64,000 bases of DNA. Source: Manis javanica. Lineage: Eukaryota > Chordata > Mammalia > Pholidota > Manidae. The position numbers and the translations under genes were made by a program. Location: NCBI RefSeq assembly GCF_040802235.1, contig NC_133159.1, forward strand, positions 75,132,501 to 75,196,500. Direction: 5' to 3'. Positions within the stretch are counted from its first letter, which is position 1; each line of letters begins with the position of its first letter. Positions 39,701 to 50,320 of the stretch are shown here, in pieces. The notes beneath the pieces were generated by a model. The model was not told where the DNA came from, searched no databases, and saw only the letters and a list, made by a program, of their open reading frames with translations.

Positions 39701-42700
39701 AGGAAAGGTGATGGCCTCAGTTGCCACTCCCATGTACTCAGTAAAACTCAGTGGTTCAGTTCCTGGAAGGATACTGCAATTGCTCAAGGGCCAGGTGGTT
39801 GATGGTGCCCATGCTGTTGTAGATCAAGATGCTGCTCAGAAGCACAGTTAGAGCAAAGATCCACGAGTCATTCTTAGGATCACCCTAGAAAGCACATCAG
39901 ACAGGGACTTAGAAGGCCACTCTGCATTCATTCTGTTGTTCATTTACTATATTGTGACTATGTATTGCCGAATAGTAGGGCAAAGAAGGCAGGTTTTTAA
40001 GATATCATAAATTCAATCTCATTTTCACTATTAACATAGTCCTCTATCAAGGCTTCAGTTTCACAGCTATTAAAAATGAACAACAGTCAATGTGTACAAA
40101 AATGTTTAATACAGTGTCTAGAACATAGTAGGTGCATAGTAATAAGTGAGCAATTATTCCTTTAGCAAATTTTTTATGACATCTGTATTTGTGACAAAAA
40201 TGTTATTTAGAAACTTCAATAACTATTCTCTGGGCACCCGCAACATGCCAGACACTGCACTTAGTTGCACATCCATGATAGTCCCTGCCCTTTAGATGAC
40301 TTTATGAAGGAGATAAACATGTCACATGTAAATGCAACCAAGATTATAATTTCTTGCACGGGAACAAGTATTGCACAACTTCAGAGCAAGAAGTGACTAC
40401 GTCCAACTGGTCTTACGATGGCAATAAAGTAAAAACTGGTGTATTTTAAAGAATTGACAGAATGTGAACATGTAGATCATCCAGGTAGAAGGATAAGTTA
40501 TTTCTGTTTCCAATGTGGAAAATGAAGCTGGAAACAAGATTCAGGGTAAGACCTGAAGGTCTCTGTAGGCCATAAAATAGAATTAGACACTCTCAAATCA
40601 CTCTATAATTCTAAAATTAACAAGTAGTTTTGCTGCCATCAGCAGTTTATAATATAATATGGCATATTTTGTTCCCTTGTACAAGCACAGCATCTGGATT
40701 CTATGCTTACCAGACTTGATCTGGAAGACTGGAAAACTTTTTCATAATTCTGGGGGAAAAAACATTTTCTCAAGTCCTTATTTTATTATCCCTAGAAGTA
40801 TCCCACTTTGTTTTTTTAAAGCAGGACTTGGACCAAACAACAAACTATTTCAACATCAAGAGTATAATTTGGGTTTTATACTGAAGTTACTGTAGAGAAC
40901 TTTAAAACTGAGCACAGAATCTCTAACTCCTTTTGTCCCTCTACAGTTATGGAAGCCATATAAATGCCTACTGTGGCTACTTTGAACACAGACTGAAAAT
41001 AACATAAAATAAGGAGGAGAAATGATTTTTTGCACTTAATACTATTTTCAGTATGTCCAGGTCATTCTTTTATAGAAGTCAGAGAAGAAGTAATCACCAA
41101 AACCAGACACTTGAGCTAAAACCTTTGTGAATGTTCCTGGTGCAGCTGAAGCTTTTTCTGAAGAGTATTTAAATAAAATATTTCACTGAAATTCTATTTG
41201 ACAGCTTCTACTTTAATTCCATTCTTCCTATATACTTTAATGGTAACTCCTATCAACATCACAGGTTACAGTTCAGATATTATTTCTTCCAGAAAGCTTT
41301 CTCTAAGCCACATGACTGGATTTGTTGCCTACATCTGTGCATGGCACCCTGTACTGATTATACCAGGTTCTTGTCTCCTACAGCAGGCTCTAGGCATTTG
41401 CCCTGTTTACTGCAGTACTGTAATTCTAAGTACAGAGCCCAGGATTCAGCTGTTCAGTAAGTATTTACTGAATTGTATATTTATGTAAGTATTAAAAATA
41501 AGATCTTGCACTAATATACCAAAATATTTGAGCTTACCAAGGAAGAAAGTTCATGGAAAAATAACTTAACCTCATATTTATAATTGGATTTATAGTTTGA
41601 AAGAATAGGTAACAGAATTTGAGTTGATGTAGCAAATCAAAAGACAAGTATAAATATAAGCCAAAGGCAAGTATGTCTGGCTTACCTTCTCCATATCACC
41701 GAGACCTTCTGTATCCAGAAGAACTAGGGTGTGGTTCGGCTTCATGGGGTGGGATACACACCACATCCAGATGCCCCTGGTTTCGCACCTCACTGTAGAG
41801 CCCAGCTGGAAGCCTACAGGAAAAGAAGAGAAAGCAATAAGAATACATGGGGATCCTTAGAGTTTAGTGGACTGAGGTTCAACCCCTAGTGGTGCTGAAT
41901 CAGAGGGGAGGTAATACAGCAGAAAACAAAAAAATGGCTGCATGGTCTGCATAGAGAGAAATGACTAAGGACTAATGGGACCATAGGCGGATTCTCCTGC
42001 AATTCAGTAAGGACTAAACAAGACAGCTGATTAAAAACAAAAAAGGACTTGAACAGACATTTAAAAAAATGGGATATACAAGTGGCAAGTAATATGAGAA
42101 AGGGTGCTCAACCTTATTTAGAGTGAGGCACACGACATATAATAAGTCATCACAACAGTAAAAGTTAAAAATATTTCTAAGAATGTGGCAATTCCTATTT
42201 ACTGCTAATAAACATGTAAACTGAATATAAAGTTGAAAAAGCCATTTGATATTATCTGGAAATCTTTAAGAAACACATACTCTGTGACATGGAAATTCCA
42301 TTCTGGGATATATTATATAAGTGAAGTTTGTATACACGAGCAACAGGACAGAATTACAACAGTATCTTTGACAACCTTGTTCATAAATGGTAAAAATGGA
42401 AATAATATAAATGTTCAATAATAAATGGATAAATAAATTATGGTATCTTCATATGACAGCATATTATAATGCAATGAAATAATGAAATTATAGCTACACA
42501 CTAAACACTGGATTAATCTTATAAATTTCTTGTTGAGCAAAAAAGAAGTAGGATATCAAAGAATACATACAATTTCATTTCATTTATATAAACTTTAAAA
42601 GCAGGCCAAAATAAAGTGCTCTGGAAATGCATAGACTGTAAAGCCATTTTTAAAAAGCAAGGAAGTAAGTACCACAAAATCAAAATAGATGAACACTAAT

Positions 42701-43558
42701 CAAAGTGTTAGACGGTGTTGAAAATGATGAAAAGCCACTAATGTAAGGGCTATTGGGTGTTGGCAATTTTTTATTTCTTAACTCAAGGTAATATTACACA
42801 GGTATTCACTTTATTTTATTGGACACTGTGTTTTAGGTACTCTTCTGTATGTGTTATAGTTCACAAATTTGAAGAGGCAAAAAAAGAGTAAGAAGGGGAT
42901 ATAACTTACGATAATTTTGCTATGAAATGGATCAGAAAGATAAAATGGTAGCTCCATTGAGATATGGGATAAAAAGGGTTTTTCCCTTCCTTCTTCTATT
43001 TTAGTTTTAAAAGCAGGACATATCAAACTACATTTGAAGCTTTTGGAATGACATTACAATTTTGGAAAAGTGATACAGGAGAAAGGAAGGAAATAGTAAC
43101 AGAAGCTGAGCACCTGAGCAGGAGAATGTGGGTGGAATCCAGATGATCAGCACAGCAGAAATTTGAGAGGGCATGGAGAATGGTTAGAGAAAACAGTGAG
43201 GTTTTATGAATAGAGGGGATTGAGGTTATAAATTAGGTGGTAAATATTATGAGTTTTCTTTAGTGGGAGGAGTCAGGCTCTTCCTTAAGATGACCTCAGA
43301 GAAGGTGCGATCAGCCTGCAGTTCTCACTCTTCTCCAGCAAGTGGTCCCTGCTCCAAGCAACACTCACCATGGTTCTGTCCCGCCAGACGGTTCATCAGG
43401 TAGGACTTTCCTGTCCGATACAGCCCTGCAATGGCCACCACCACGACAGGCTGAGATATCTTTTCAAGAATCTGTAATGCTTTCTGGTTCACAGTCAGCT
43501 GCTCTTTCTGGTTTTCCACTAGACAAATGGGTGCTGTCATGGTGGGTCCAGATGCCAT
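33518..43558 (-). CDS. GBP4/6-like: Guanylate-binding protein, GBP4/6/7 type, 10 coding exons
   Basis: This is an interferon-inducible dynamin-superfamily GTPase; GBPs hydrolyse GTP, self-assemble and coat pathogen vacuoles or cytosolic bacteria. Coding joins, minus strand: 43558-43369, 41813-41686, 39884-39775, 39576-39377, 38742-38497, 37683-37403, 36520-36308, 35232-35130, 34799-34606, 33715-33518. Lengths sum to 1,863 bp (620 residues plus stop), within the usual size for this clade. Every junction has AG/GT and matching phase, and several exon lengths (128, 110, 281, 213, 103, 194) equal those I remember for human GBP1. Motifs: P-loop GLYRTGKS at 45-52, DTEG at 97-100, TLRD at 180-183, then the helical middle and C-terminal effector region. 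The C-terminus ends MRF without a CaaX box, unlike GBP1/2/5. Assignment to GBP4, 6 or 7 is uncertain. Confidence 0.92.
33620..34637. repeat. Direct repeat, A arm, reads identical to 27331-28348
   Basis: Counterpart of the B arm: part of exon 11, all of intron 10 and the last 32 bp of exon 10 read identical by eye. Intron sequence under no coding constraint is as identical as the exon parts. Confidence 0.88.
34606..34799 (-). CDS. GBP4/6-like: GBP exon 10 (copy A), residues 491-555
   Basis: A 194-bp exon with GTAAG donor and 'GGAACAG' acceptor. The protein [18 protein letters not shown] to [11 protein letters not shown] is highly charged, the long helix that packs back on the GTPase domain in this family. 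Residue 491 (Ala) is split after its first base between exons 9 and 10. Confidence 0.88.
35130..35232 (-). CDS. GBP4/6-like: GBP exon 9, residues 457-490
   Basis: A 103-bp exon reading [20 protein letters not shown] to GQKALA, with 'CTCAG' acceptor and a GTACAG donor (weaker than GTAAG). It ends in phase 1, compatible with the acceptor of any of the three exon 10 copies at 34799, 28510 and 26228. It is too short to stand out as an open frame, but the family match is clear. Confidence 0.88.
35685..35900 (+). repeat. MIR-type SINE fragment in intron 8
   Basis: It shows the MIR core order: 'actctgagcaacttattta', then 'ctcaactgcttatcagtag' in the place of the 'cctcagtttcctcatctgta' block. Heavily diverged. 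Confidence 0.45.
36308..36520 (-). CDS. GBP4/6-like: GBP exon 8, residues 386-456
   Basis: A 213-bp exon reading [20 protein letters not shown] to [12 protein letters not shown], phase 0 at both ends, GTGAAA donor and 'GGCAG' acceptor. It encodes middle-domain helices; the SVPGGHELY stretch is a strong family signature. Confidence 0.93.
36640..36770 (+). repeat. MIR-like fragment in intron 7
   Basis: 'tcggtgtgacttatacacag' followed by 'caccatctgtaaactgaact' follows the order of the MIR consensus. Short and diverged; the rest of intron 7 (36521-37402) shows nothing recognisable. Confidence 0.4.
37403..37683 (-). CDS. GBP4/6-like: GBP exon 7, residues 292-385
   Basis: A 281-bp exon from [15 protein letters not shown] to KREFQQKLM with GTAACT donor and 'TTCAG' acceptor. 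It holds the [10 protein letters not shown] and [19 protein letters not shown] blocks of the first helices after the GTPase domain. No stop or frameshift. Confidence 0.94.
38497..38742 (-). CDS. GBP4/6-like: GBP exon 6, residues 210-291
   Basis: A 246-bp exon from [16 protein letters not shown] to [14 protein letters not shown] donor and 'CTGCAG' acceptor. It carries the [17 protein letters not shown] block that ends the GTPase domain and contains the guanine-cap and dimer-interface region in the family. Confidence 0.95.
39377..39576 (-). CDS. GBP4/6-like: GBP exon 5, residues 143-209
   Basis: A 200-bp exon with the nucleotide-specificity motif TLRD (residues 180-183) in [14 protein letters not shown]. 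Acceptor 'CCCAG', donor GTATCA. It is one codon longer than I expect for GBP1, in a run of five serines at 156-160, a plausible length-variable loop. Confidence 0.92.
39775..39884 (-). CDS. GBP4/6-like: GBP exon 4, residues 107-142
   Basis: A 110-bp exon reading [20 protein letters not shown] to LALEQL, acceptor 'TCTAG'. The donor is GTATCC, a weak match to consensus, chosen because it gives the family's exon length and restores frame with exon 5 (His codon split CA|C). Confidence 0.88.
40085..40160 (+). repeat. MIR 3' fragment in intron 3
   Basis: The phrase 'agaacatagtaggtgcatag' matches the MIR tail 'cacatagtaggtgctcaata'. Diverged and partial. Confidence 0.5.
41230..41490 (+). repeat. 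L2-like 3' fragment in intron 3
   Basis: 'cagaaagctttctctaagcc' followed at distance by 'cagagcccaggattcagc' and 'agtaagtatttactgaattg' has the order of an L2 3' end. Identification by eye only. Confidence 0.4.
41686..41813 (-). CDS. GBP4/6-like: GBP exon 3, residues 64-106
   Basis: A 128-bp exon with switch I region ([13 protein letters not shown]) and the magnesium-binding DTEG (97-100) in [14 protein letters not shown]. Acceptor 'CTGTAG', donor GTAAG. The HPMKPNHTL stretch between them is typical of the family. Confidence 0.95.
42040..42790 (+). mobile_element. Old L1 (L1M-like) 3' fragment in intron 2
   Basis: It has the diverged ORF2 end pattern 'ggataaataaattatggtat' and 'gttgagcaaaaaagaagtag', characteristic of old L1s. 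No open frame remains. The rest of intron 2 (41814-42039 and 42791-43368) has no recognised element. Confidence 0.6.
43369..43558 (-). CDS. GBP4/6-like: GBP exon 2 with start codon, residues 1-63
   Basis: The ATG at 43558-43556 lies in a strong context (ACCATGG), six bases after the acceptor 'TTACAG' at 43565-43570. The exon encodes [17 protein letters not shown] and the P-loop GLYRTGKS (45-52), ending QNH plus one base before GTGAGT. The frame is open upstream of the acceptor to 43612, but that part reads as intron, so the start at 43558 is preferred. Confidence 0.94.
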
Positions 43559-45539
43559 GGTGACCTGTAACCCAGAAGAGTTCTTCAGCAGAACACAAGA
43601 TCTCAAAGTCATCTCAAATGGTCATTCAAAGAATGTGCATGTCAGCTCCCTGTTTGTGGAACATGTATGTCCATCTCCTACTTTTTGTGTAGTTCCAAGG
43701 GGAAAGTAGACAGCCAAGCACTGGCAGACCACAGGCCTCTTCCTCCATCACACCCAGAATCTCTGGTGGTATCGCTGGTGACACATAGGTATTACTAGTT
43801 CCCTAAAAATAATGTTCTACTTAATGAATCCCTCTGCATGAAAATCCCTAGCAAAAATGTTTTATTTATATTATCTTTTTTTCCTTAAAAAACACTGAAA
43901 GTTAAAGAATTTTATCTTTTCTTACTAGATGAAGCAATGGTAGTACATATGTAAGCTGAAAGATTGGTGAGTGGCTGAAGCAGGAGACGAATACGATCTG
44001 TCTTATTATACTACCTACTACAAAAACTTACCTGTCAAATACCTCAAATATGTATTTAAAAAATGTTTCTTGGTAGAGAAACTGCAAGCATTCATTATTA
44101 ACTAGTGACATACGAAGTCATTATGATACATAGTGCAATCTGAATGGATGCTGTTATTCCTGCATGGAGATCAAACCACCAATATGTTTCCAGACAGACT
44201 CATCTATTTACAGGGTGTGTGTCTGATAGGAGACTTGAGTTCATCTTCATTTTGTAAAAGGCACAACTTTGACATCCAGTCTAATTTATTACCTTCATTT
44301 TTTAAAAATTCAGTATATATTTGATGAGATTTATGCTCAACGCTGAGGAATATTAAAATGAGTTAAGATAGAGTCCCAACCTTCAAAATGCCTTAGAATC
44401 CTTATCAGCTAGGATTTGGTTTATCTATGAGTAACAGAAAACCCTAGAAAACTGTGACTTAAAAAGCCAGAAGTCTATTACTCTTTCTCTCAAGTGTACA
44501 AAAAGCATACAAAGGTAAATATTCTACTTCACAAAGTCACCAGGGGCACTGATTTCTTGTATTTCCTGCTTCCCCATCCTTTAACAATGCCACCTCAAGG
44601 TCCAAGATGGCTCACCATCACATGTACCTCCCACCCAGTTGGAGAAGAAAGGCGAGAAGCTAGGTCATCCTCCTTTAAGGACATCTCCTAAATGAGTGAT
44701 TATGCATACATCACTTCAGCTCAGATTCCAGTTATACCTCTAGGGCTTACAGTAATTGGAGAAGATAGGCAGTACTTCATTGACTGCAGCGTAAGTGGAG
44801 AAATGCCTTGACAGACATATGCACAGTAGGGTGTCCAAGTGAAAAGAAGGGTGATCTAATATAGACTGAAAGAAGAATTGGTTAAAAGATGCTAGTTAGT
44901 AAATATGGTGACAAGAGAGAGTTAAAAATGAGAAGAAACAGCATGGGCAATTAACTGAAAAATTAAAATGAGAGGGAGGCATCTAAAAGGACTCCTAGGA
45001 TTTTAGCTTGGATAGCTAAGTAAATGTCAAAAAGAAAAACAGAAATAGAAGTATGTTTGCAGTGGATATTCAATTTTTGGGGGACATGTTTCAGGATATT
45101 CATAGCCACTGAAATAGTATTGTGTACACCTGAATGTAAGTATCTTCTGCTGATAAGCATTCAACCCACACTTTATCATGCTCATTTGTATCTCTTGACA
45201 GTAATTTCAATGGAGGCAGGGGCTCCACAATTCTCAGCATATACTGGACACAAAATAAACATTTGCTAGGCTGAACTGATGTGCAGCTCAGTAGAAAGGT
45301 CCTCCTGGAAAGTTAGGTATACGAGGCTAGAGTATATGCATCAAAACAGCAAGGATGTCTTTACACCATCTTGCACAGAGGATGCACAAAATACAAAATA
45401 ATACAAGTTTCAGGAGAATATGTGCCTCAGAAGGCTAGGTCAAGTGTGTATCGAGAAGGAGGAAGTGATCAACAGTACCAAATTAATGGAGAGCTCACCT
45501 AAGAGAAGGACCAAATACATTCTTAGGTTTCTCAATGTC

Positions 45540-45680
45540 CATTAATTTAACAAATATACTGTGTATCTACCATGTGCTGGGTATTGGGCATTGTTCTGGG
45601 TGCTCAGTACACACCAGTGAACAAAATGGATACAAAATCCCTGCCTCATGGAGCTCTACTCTACTAGGGAAAGATATGTA
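45540..45680 (+). repeat. Old L2/MIR-type interspersed repeat
   Basis: The phrases 'taccatgtgctgggtattgg', 'cattgttctgggtgctcag' and 'aatccctgcctcatggagct' follow the order of a widespread old mammalian repeat. The exact family name is not certain. Confidence 0.5.
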
Positions 45681-45694
45681 ATGAGCAAAATCAA

Positions 45695-45832
45695 TTATAC
45701 ATACACACATACATACATACATACATATATATATATGATTGTATACATATAATTTTAAAAGTATATATGTGTATATATACTATATATAGTGTGTATATAT
45801 AATGCATATATTATATGTATATATAAAGCAGC
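45695..45832. repeat. AT/CATA microsatellite
   Basis: Tandem CATA units grade into TATA and TATATG dinucleotide-rich DNA; imperfect. Confidence 0.9.
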
Positions 45833-46318
45833 TGTACCATAGGGGAAATTGTAAAGTTCTTAGATTTAATATTTTTAAGAGCTTTGGGGAGGAACAGATG
45901 AGATTACAAAGTCGTTTGTTCTTTTAACTGCAAAGAAGGACTGAGGTATCCAAGCCAAGATGCCTTTAAGTCCAAATTAAACAAGTAGAATGAGATAGCT
46001 CAGTTGGATTTAGTTAGATGGTCAATGGTTTCCAAAAGTTACTGTCCATAAGAATTATCTGGAGTGATGGTTAAGAATACCACCAAACCCATATTTTTGA
46101 CAACTAGCCCAGAATATTCTGCAATAGGCTGTGCATGGAACACACATTTATAAAGAGTGCACGAGAAACACATTTAAACCTCAGGATTTTTAACTGCCGA
46201 TGAGTGAGAATACAACTGAATTATCTTTGTTGCATCTATGAGATTATTAAATGTGCATAGTACAAAAATAAGGAAGAGACAACCTTTCAGGATTTAAATT
46301 TTAAGGTAAACAACATCT

Positions 46319-46328
46319 TTTCTGTTTC
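46319..46328 (-). promoter_or_regulatory. ISRE/IRF-like motif
   Basis: The minus strand reads GAAACAGAAA, matching the GAAANNGAAA core bound by IRF and ISGF3 factors. It lies about 370 bp into the putative intron 1 side of the CpG-island donor. Interferon control of GBPs is well established, but a 10-base match occurs by chance and this one is not in the usual upstream position. Confidence 0.3.
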
Positions 46329-46379
46329 TCCCTTGCCCGAGAGGGGGCAGTCCGTCAGAACTCTCTCATGCAGGGAAGA

Positions 46380-47075
46380 GGCGGTGGGAGGAAGCGACCC
46401 CACCCAGGGCCTCTGAGAGGGGTCGTGCTTTGGTTCCTCAATGTCAGAAATGACTAAAGTCCCCGTTCCCAGGGAGGGGCAGCGCGTCCCGGGGACACGA
46501 CGCCCGGGTTCGCCTCGCAGCCGCCCGGGTCCCCACGGAGGCGCGGGGCCGCCCGGAGCAAAACGCCCGCGGGCCTCGCACGTCGGGCTCCGCGCGGTCC
46601 TCCTGCTCGCTCCGCAACTGCCGGGGTGGGTGCGCAGGGAATCTGGTGTCGGTCAGTTAACGGAAATGTGTGGAAGAGCAAGCGTTGGAGCGAACTTACG
46701 TGGCGCGGGCGCTGCAGCCAGGGGACAAGTCCTCGGCGGCCTCGCTCGGCTGTCGCGCGCAGCTCCGCGTCTGCGGCTCCGGAAGCCCGTTCTCCGTGGG
46801 CTACGGCCGACCGGATATGTCGCCGTCGTTAGTCAGGGGTGGGGGTGAGAATCGAAAGGGGAAAGAGACGCCCTTCTTTTCAGGCTTTCTTTAGCTGTTA
46901 GATTCACACTTTTCAGCGAGGCTGGGGGCCCGAGGTCGTGCGGCCAGGCGCGCCCCTCCGCTGCCCCGAGCCGAGACACCCCGGCGGGCCCCGACCGCAC
47001 AGCAGACGCGGTCCTTGGCCTCCGACCCCCGGACGTCCCGACCGCCTGCCCTCCGGGATGCTGGGCGGGGGAGAG
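46380..47075. promoter_or_regulatory. CpG island, likely promoter and 5' exon of the GBP gene
   Basis: This is the only GC-rich, CpG-dense stretch in the window, with repeated 'cgcg', 'gcgggc' and 'ccgg' strings in otherwise AT-rich DNA. CpG density surviving in mammalian DNA marks an unmethylated promoter. Open frames over 60 codons on several strands are a by-product of few AT-rich stops. It lies 3 kb upstream of the first coding exon in the right orientation. Confidence 0.75.
46694..46760 (-). other. Candidate untranslated exon 1 with splice donor
   Basis: The minus strand reads GCGCCAC|GTAAGT, a perfect donor at 46699-46694, inside the CpG island. It would join the acceptor at 43564, giving a non-coding first exon as in other GBPs. 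The transcription start is not visible, so the right edge given is arbitrary. Confidence 0.5.
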
Positions 47076-47203
47076 GTTTCGGTTTTGTTTGTTTATTTTT
47101 GTGATTATTTATTCGATCGTTTCTTTTCTACCCGCTTTTCAAAGCTAATACTCTTGCCAGTAGCAAAAGTATTATTTCATAACAAAAATAGCAAAATATA
47201 TAC

Positions 47204-47227
47204 ATGGTGTATGTATGTATACATACA

Positions 47228-47258
<31 letters not shown>

Positions 47259-47272
47259 GTATATATATATAT
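47204..47272. repeat. Self-complementary (ATGT)n/(ACAT)n microsatellite
   Basis: 'atgtatgtat' is followed directly by about nine ACAT units and an AT run. The left part is the reverse complement of the right, so the strand can fold on itself. Confidence 0.92.
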
Positions 47273-48289
47273 GCTTCCTTTAATATTAAACACGTTTTGT
47301 TCTAATTCCTGTTTTGTTTTTGGTTCTGCGTCTTCTAGGAGCATGCAGCGTTGGGGTTCGCTTTAAATAAAATAGAACAATATGAATTTGAATATAAAAA
47401 TATGAATAGAAAAATAGAAACAGTGAATTTTTGTTTTAAATGAGTAAAGAAGTCATCACTAACATCACATTTTAAAAAGCTGACAAGTGTTACAAATCTT
47501 TTCAGAATGTCTGGGTGTATTGAAAAGAAATCATTGTTTCAATTCCATGTTCAACATTGCATTTGTGTGAAATTGGCTCTTTGACAGTAACAGTGGTAAA
47601 ACTAAGTACCAACATGTGTTATAGATTCACTTTTTATACACTAAATTTTATAGCATTATCAAAACATTTATAGTGCTAATATGACAACCCAAACTACTAA
47701 ATAGAATAAAATATCAGAAAATAAAATTTCATACTGAAAATGTTAAATCTCCCTTTTTCCTTTCATATGCAATATAATGCTACCAATCCAATTTTTATGG
47801 AAAGTTTATCTTTCATTGCTGTTTTGTTTTGTTTTAAAGAAACTTCACTTTCTATCAACATTATTTCAATTTTAAGAACCTGTGGAAGACGAGCTTAAGA
47901 CCACCCAGTGCTTGTTCCTACCCAGTCAGTGGCTGGTACAGTGAGAGCTACAGACCAGTTTTCACCGGCAGGCTGAGTGGTCCAGTCTTCAGTTAGAAAC
48001 TGCTAGACAAGCAAGTGGGCACCTGTACACACCTTCAGCCTGGTTTGCAACCTTAGGCGAGTAGCAGTGAACTCGGGAGCTGGAGTGGTTCAATCACCTG
48101 GCAAGTGGGAAATTTTATCTTTCAATATGAACTCATATACTGTCCTTCCTAATGTTATGTTAAAATATACTCTTATTTATCCTATCATAGTGAATTGGAT
48201 CCCCTTTTAAAATTGTCTTTACTTGTTGCTATTAAAATTGGATGAAAGAAATTTATTTCCTGCAAAACTTGGCATACATTTTACTGGTA

Positions 48290-48490
48290 CAGGTAATCCG
48301 AATGTAGGTCTCATTGCTATTGGTTTTTTAAAGAGCAAATCAAAGTTCTCATTTTTGGTGGATCTATATCTTGAATGGGGCAAATATTATAAAGTGAGTT
48401 GTGATGGGTATTAAATAATGTTACAAATAAACTGCTTGGTTGTTTACAAAAGCAAGTTAGTTATATTCAGAAGGATTTTAGATGGCTAAT
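48290..48490. repeat. Low-copy duplicon fragment
   Basis: It matches 11670-11862 in order, including 'aaagttctcattttt' and the shared 'attcagaaggattttagatg'. It lies upstream of the GBP CpG island. Confidence 0.5.
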
Positions 48491-48569
48491 TCTTATTTTC
48501 AGGAAGTCATACTATCTGTGAAGCAATATAGTGTTATTCCAAAGTCGACTTCAGTGACTTATAAATGCA

Positions 48570-48960
48570 TATTGTAAACTCTACAGCAACCACTAAAAAA
48601 TGTAAAAAAAAAAATATGCTAAGGGAGGAGAGAAAGTGGAATCACATAAAAAGCTCAGCTAACACCACAAAAGGCAGTAAAAAAGTGAAAACCAAAAATA
48701 GCAACAAAGAACAGAACAAGTAAAAAACAGAAATGAATATGGTAGATACTGATCCAAATATATCAATAATTACTTTGAACATCGATGGTCTACATGAGAG
48801 CAGAGAGGAAAACTACTAAAAATATTTTAATATGTATGTGTATCTGTATGTGTGTTACATAATATACAGGACCATATGAAAAAAATATATTAAGAAAAAA
48901 AGTATCTCTAGAGATGAAGAGAGATGTAGAAAATGATGAAAGTCCCAGTTTCCCAGGAGG
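48570..48960 (+). mobile_element. Old L1 ORF1/ORF2 junction fragment
   Basis: 'atatcaataattactttgaa' followed by 'catcgatggtct' is the diverged start of L1 ORF2. The A-rich stretch before it fits the inter-ORF region. No open frame. Confidence 0.5.
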
Positions 48961-49704
48961 ATTTAATATTGTTAATTTTCATAAACTCTAAACGTAATCC
49001 TAAAATAGGTTATGCAAAAAAAGAGATAACCTCACAGTTTTAAAGCAACATCTATCGTATTTCTCTATTTGATAGATCAAACCCACATCTTAAACAATAC
49101 TGAAAATTTGAGCAACATGATAAACAAAATTGAAGCAATTATTTACTGCATAGATAAACTGTGCTAAAATGTGGTAGAAAGCATATATTCAGACTTAAAA
49201 GAATTTCAACCAAGCAGAGTGTGCTCATTTATCACGATGCAATATTAGTAAATAATAATGACAGGCTGAATAGAAATCCTGATATGTATCTAAATTTACA
49301 TTTTTTCTAAATAATCTGTGGGTCTAAGACTTCAAAAAGAAAACTGTAAATTATTTTAGCCTGAAAAATACCTTATATCAAATTTGTCGGATTGACACCT
49401 TGTATCAAATTTGTAGGATACAGCTAAATCACTTCTTATCATGAAATTAACAATGTTAAACCCATGTATCAAGGAAGAGTTAAGTATCATCAAAGAAATA
49501 GGAGATAAGAGGAGAACTAAGTGGAAATTTTGTAACTAAAAGTACAATCTAAATTTAAAACTCATCAACAGATGTGTTCAGTAGCAGAATGGGGAATACA
49601 GTGGAATGAATCTGTGAACTTGACGGTAGGGCCATAGAAATTATCCAATTTATTCACTTTGTGACTGTGTCACAGTTTGGTAATTTTTGCAGTATTTCTA
49701 ACTT

Positions 49705-49950
49705 TCATTATTATATTGAGTTGCTGCAATTGGATGATGAAACTTTAATGAATGAGGAGTTGCTTCTTATGGATGAGCAAAGCAAGTGGTTTCTTGAGAT
49801 AGAAACTACTTCTAGTGAAGATGCTGTGAATATTCTTGAAATGACAATAAAGGATTTAGAATATTGCATAAAACTAGTTGATAAGCAGCAGATTTTGAGA
49901 GGATTGACTCCAATTTTGAAACAAGTTTTACTGTGGGTAAAGTGCCTCAG
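49705..49950 (+). pseudogene. DNA-transposon-derived coding fossil (Tigger/pogo-like)
   Basis: An open frame within 49661-49966 reads [20 protein letters not shown] and then [20 protein letters not shown] recognise this as a transposon-encoded protein segment seen in many mammalian genomic translations, most likely of the Tigger/pogo group. The start and DDE core are absent. The frame is still open over 80 codons, which may be chance. Confidence 0.5.
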
Positions 49951-50085
49951 TTTTCTCATTGATTAAATCTGTTTGCTGTAATACCTCAAAGGGGTGTTGT
50001 GAGGACTACATTGATATCATTCAAATGGAGCACATTGTATAGAGTCTGTGGTTCCCTAGTAAATGATCAGTAAATATAAGATGTC
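49945..50085 (+). repeat. MIR SINE
   Basis: The order 'tgcctcagttttctcattga', 'ggggtgttgtgaggac' and 'tagtaaatgatcagtaaata' matches the 3' half of MIR well. Confidence 0.7.
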
Positions 50086-50090
50086 ATAAC

Positions 50091-50320
50091 TACCACAGCT
50101 AACATCACCACCTCCAGCAGCAGCAGCATCTACTACTACCACTACCACCACTACCACCATCATGGCCACCTCCATCAATACCACAACCACCTCCATCCAC
50201 ATCTACCACCATCACCACCAAATAACTCACCACCACCACCATCACCACCATAATTACCATCATTACCACCATCTTCTCTACAACCACTACCACCATCACC
50301 ACCTCCACCACCACCACCCT
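50091..50320. repeat. ACC/ATC trinucleotide-rich tandem repeat
   Basis: Imperfect CAC/CAT triplets over about 230 bp, with a short CAG run at 50116. They yield a His/Thr-rich frame on one strand and a Val/Gly/Met-rich frame on the other; neither is a gene. Confidence 0.93.

Larger units (their letters stand above)
43565..46699 (-). other. Probable GBP intron 1
   Basis: This joins the exon 2 acceptor to the CpG-island donor at 46699. It contains an L2/MIR-type fragment near 45540-45680 and a microsatellite, and otherwise no gene. Whether the island donor is really used by this gene is an inference from position and strand. Confidence 0.5.

Noticed and set aside
43559-43612. N-terminal extension of the GBP start (upstream in-frame ATG)
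   Set aside because: A consensus acceptor (TTACAG) separates it from the coding exon, the downstream ATG has a strong context, and the extension matches no family sequence I know.
46441-46848. 135-codon plus-strand frame in the GC-rich region
   Set aside because: CpG islands give long frames by lack of AT-rich stops; the composition is Arg/Pro/Gly/Ala-rich, there is no family match, and other frames there are open too.
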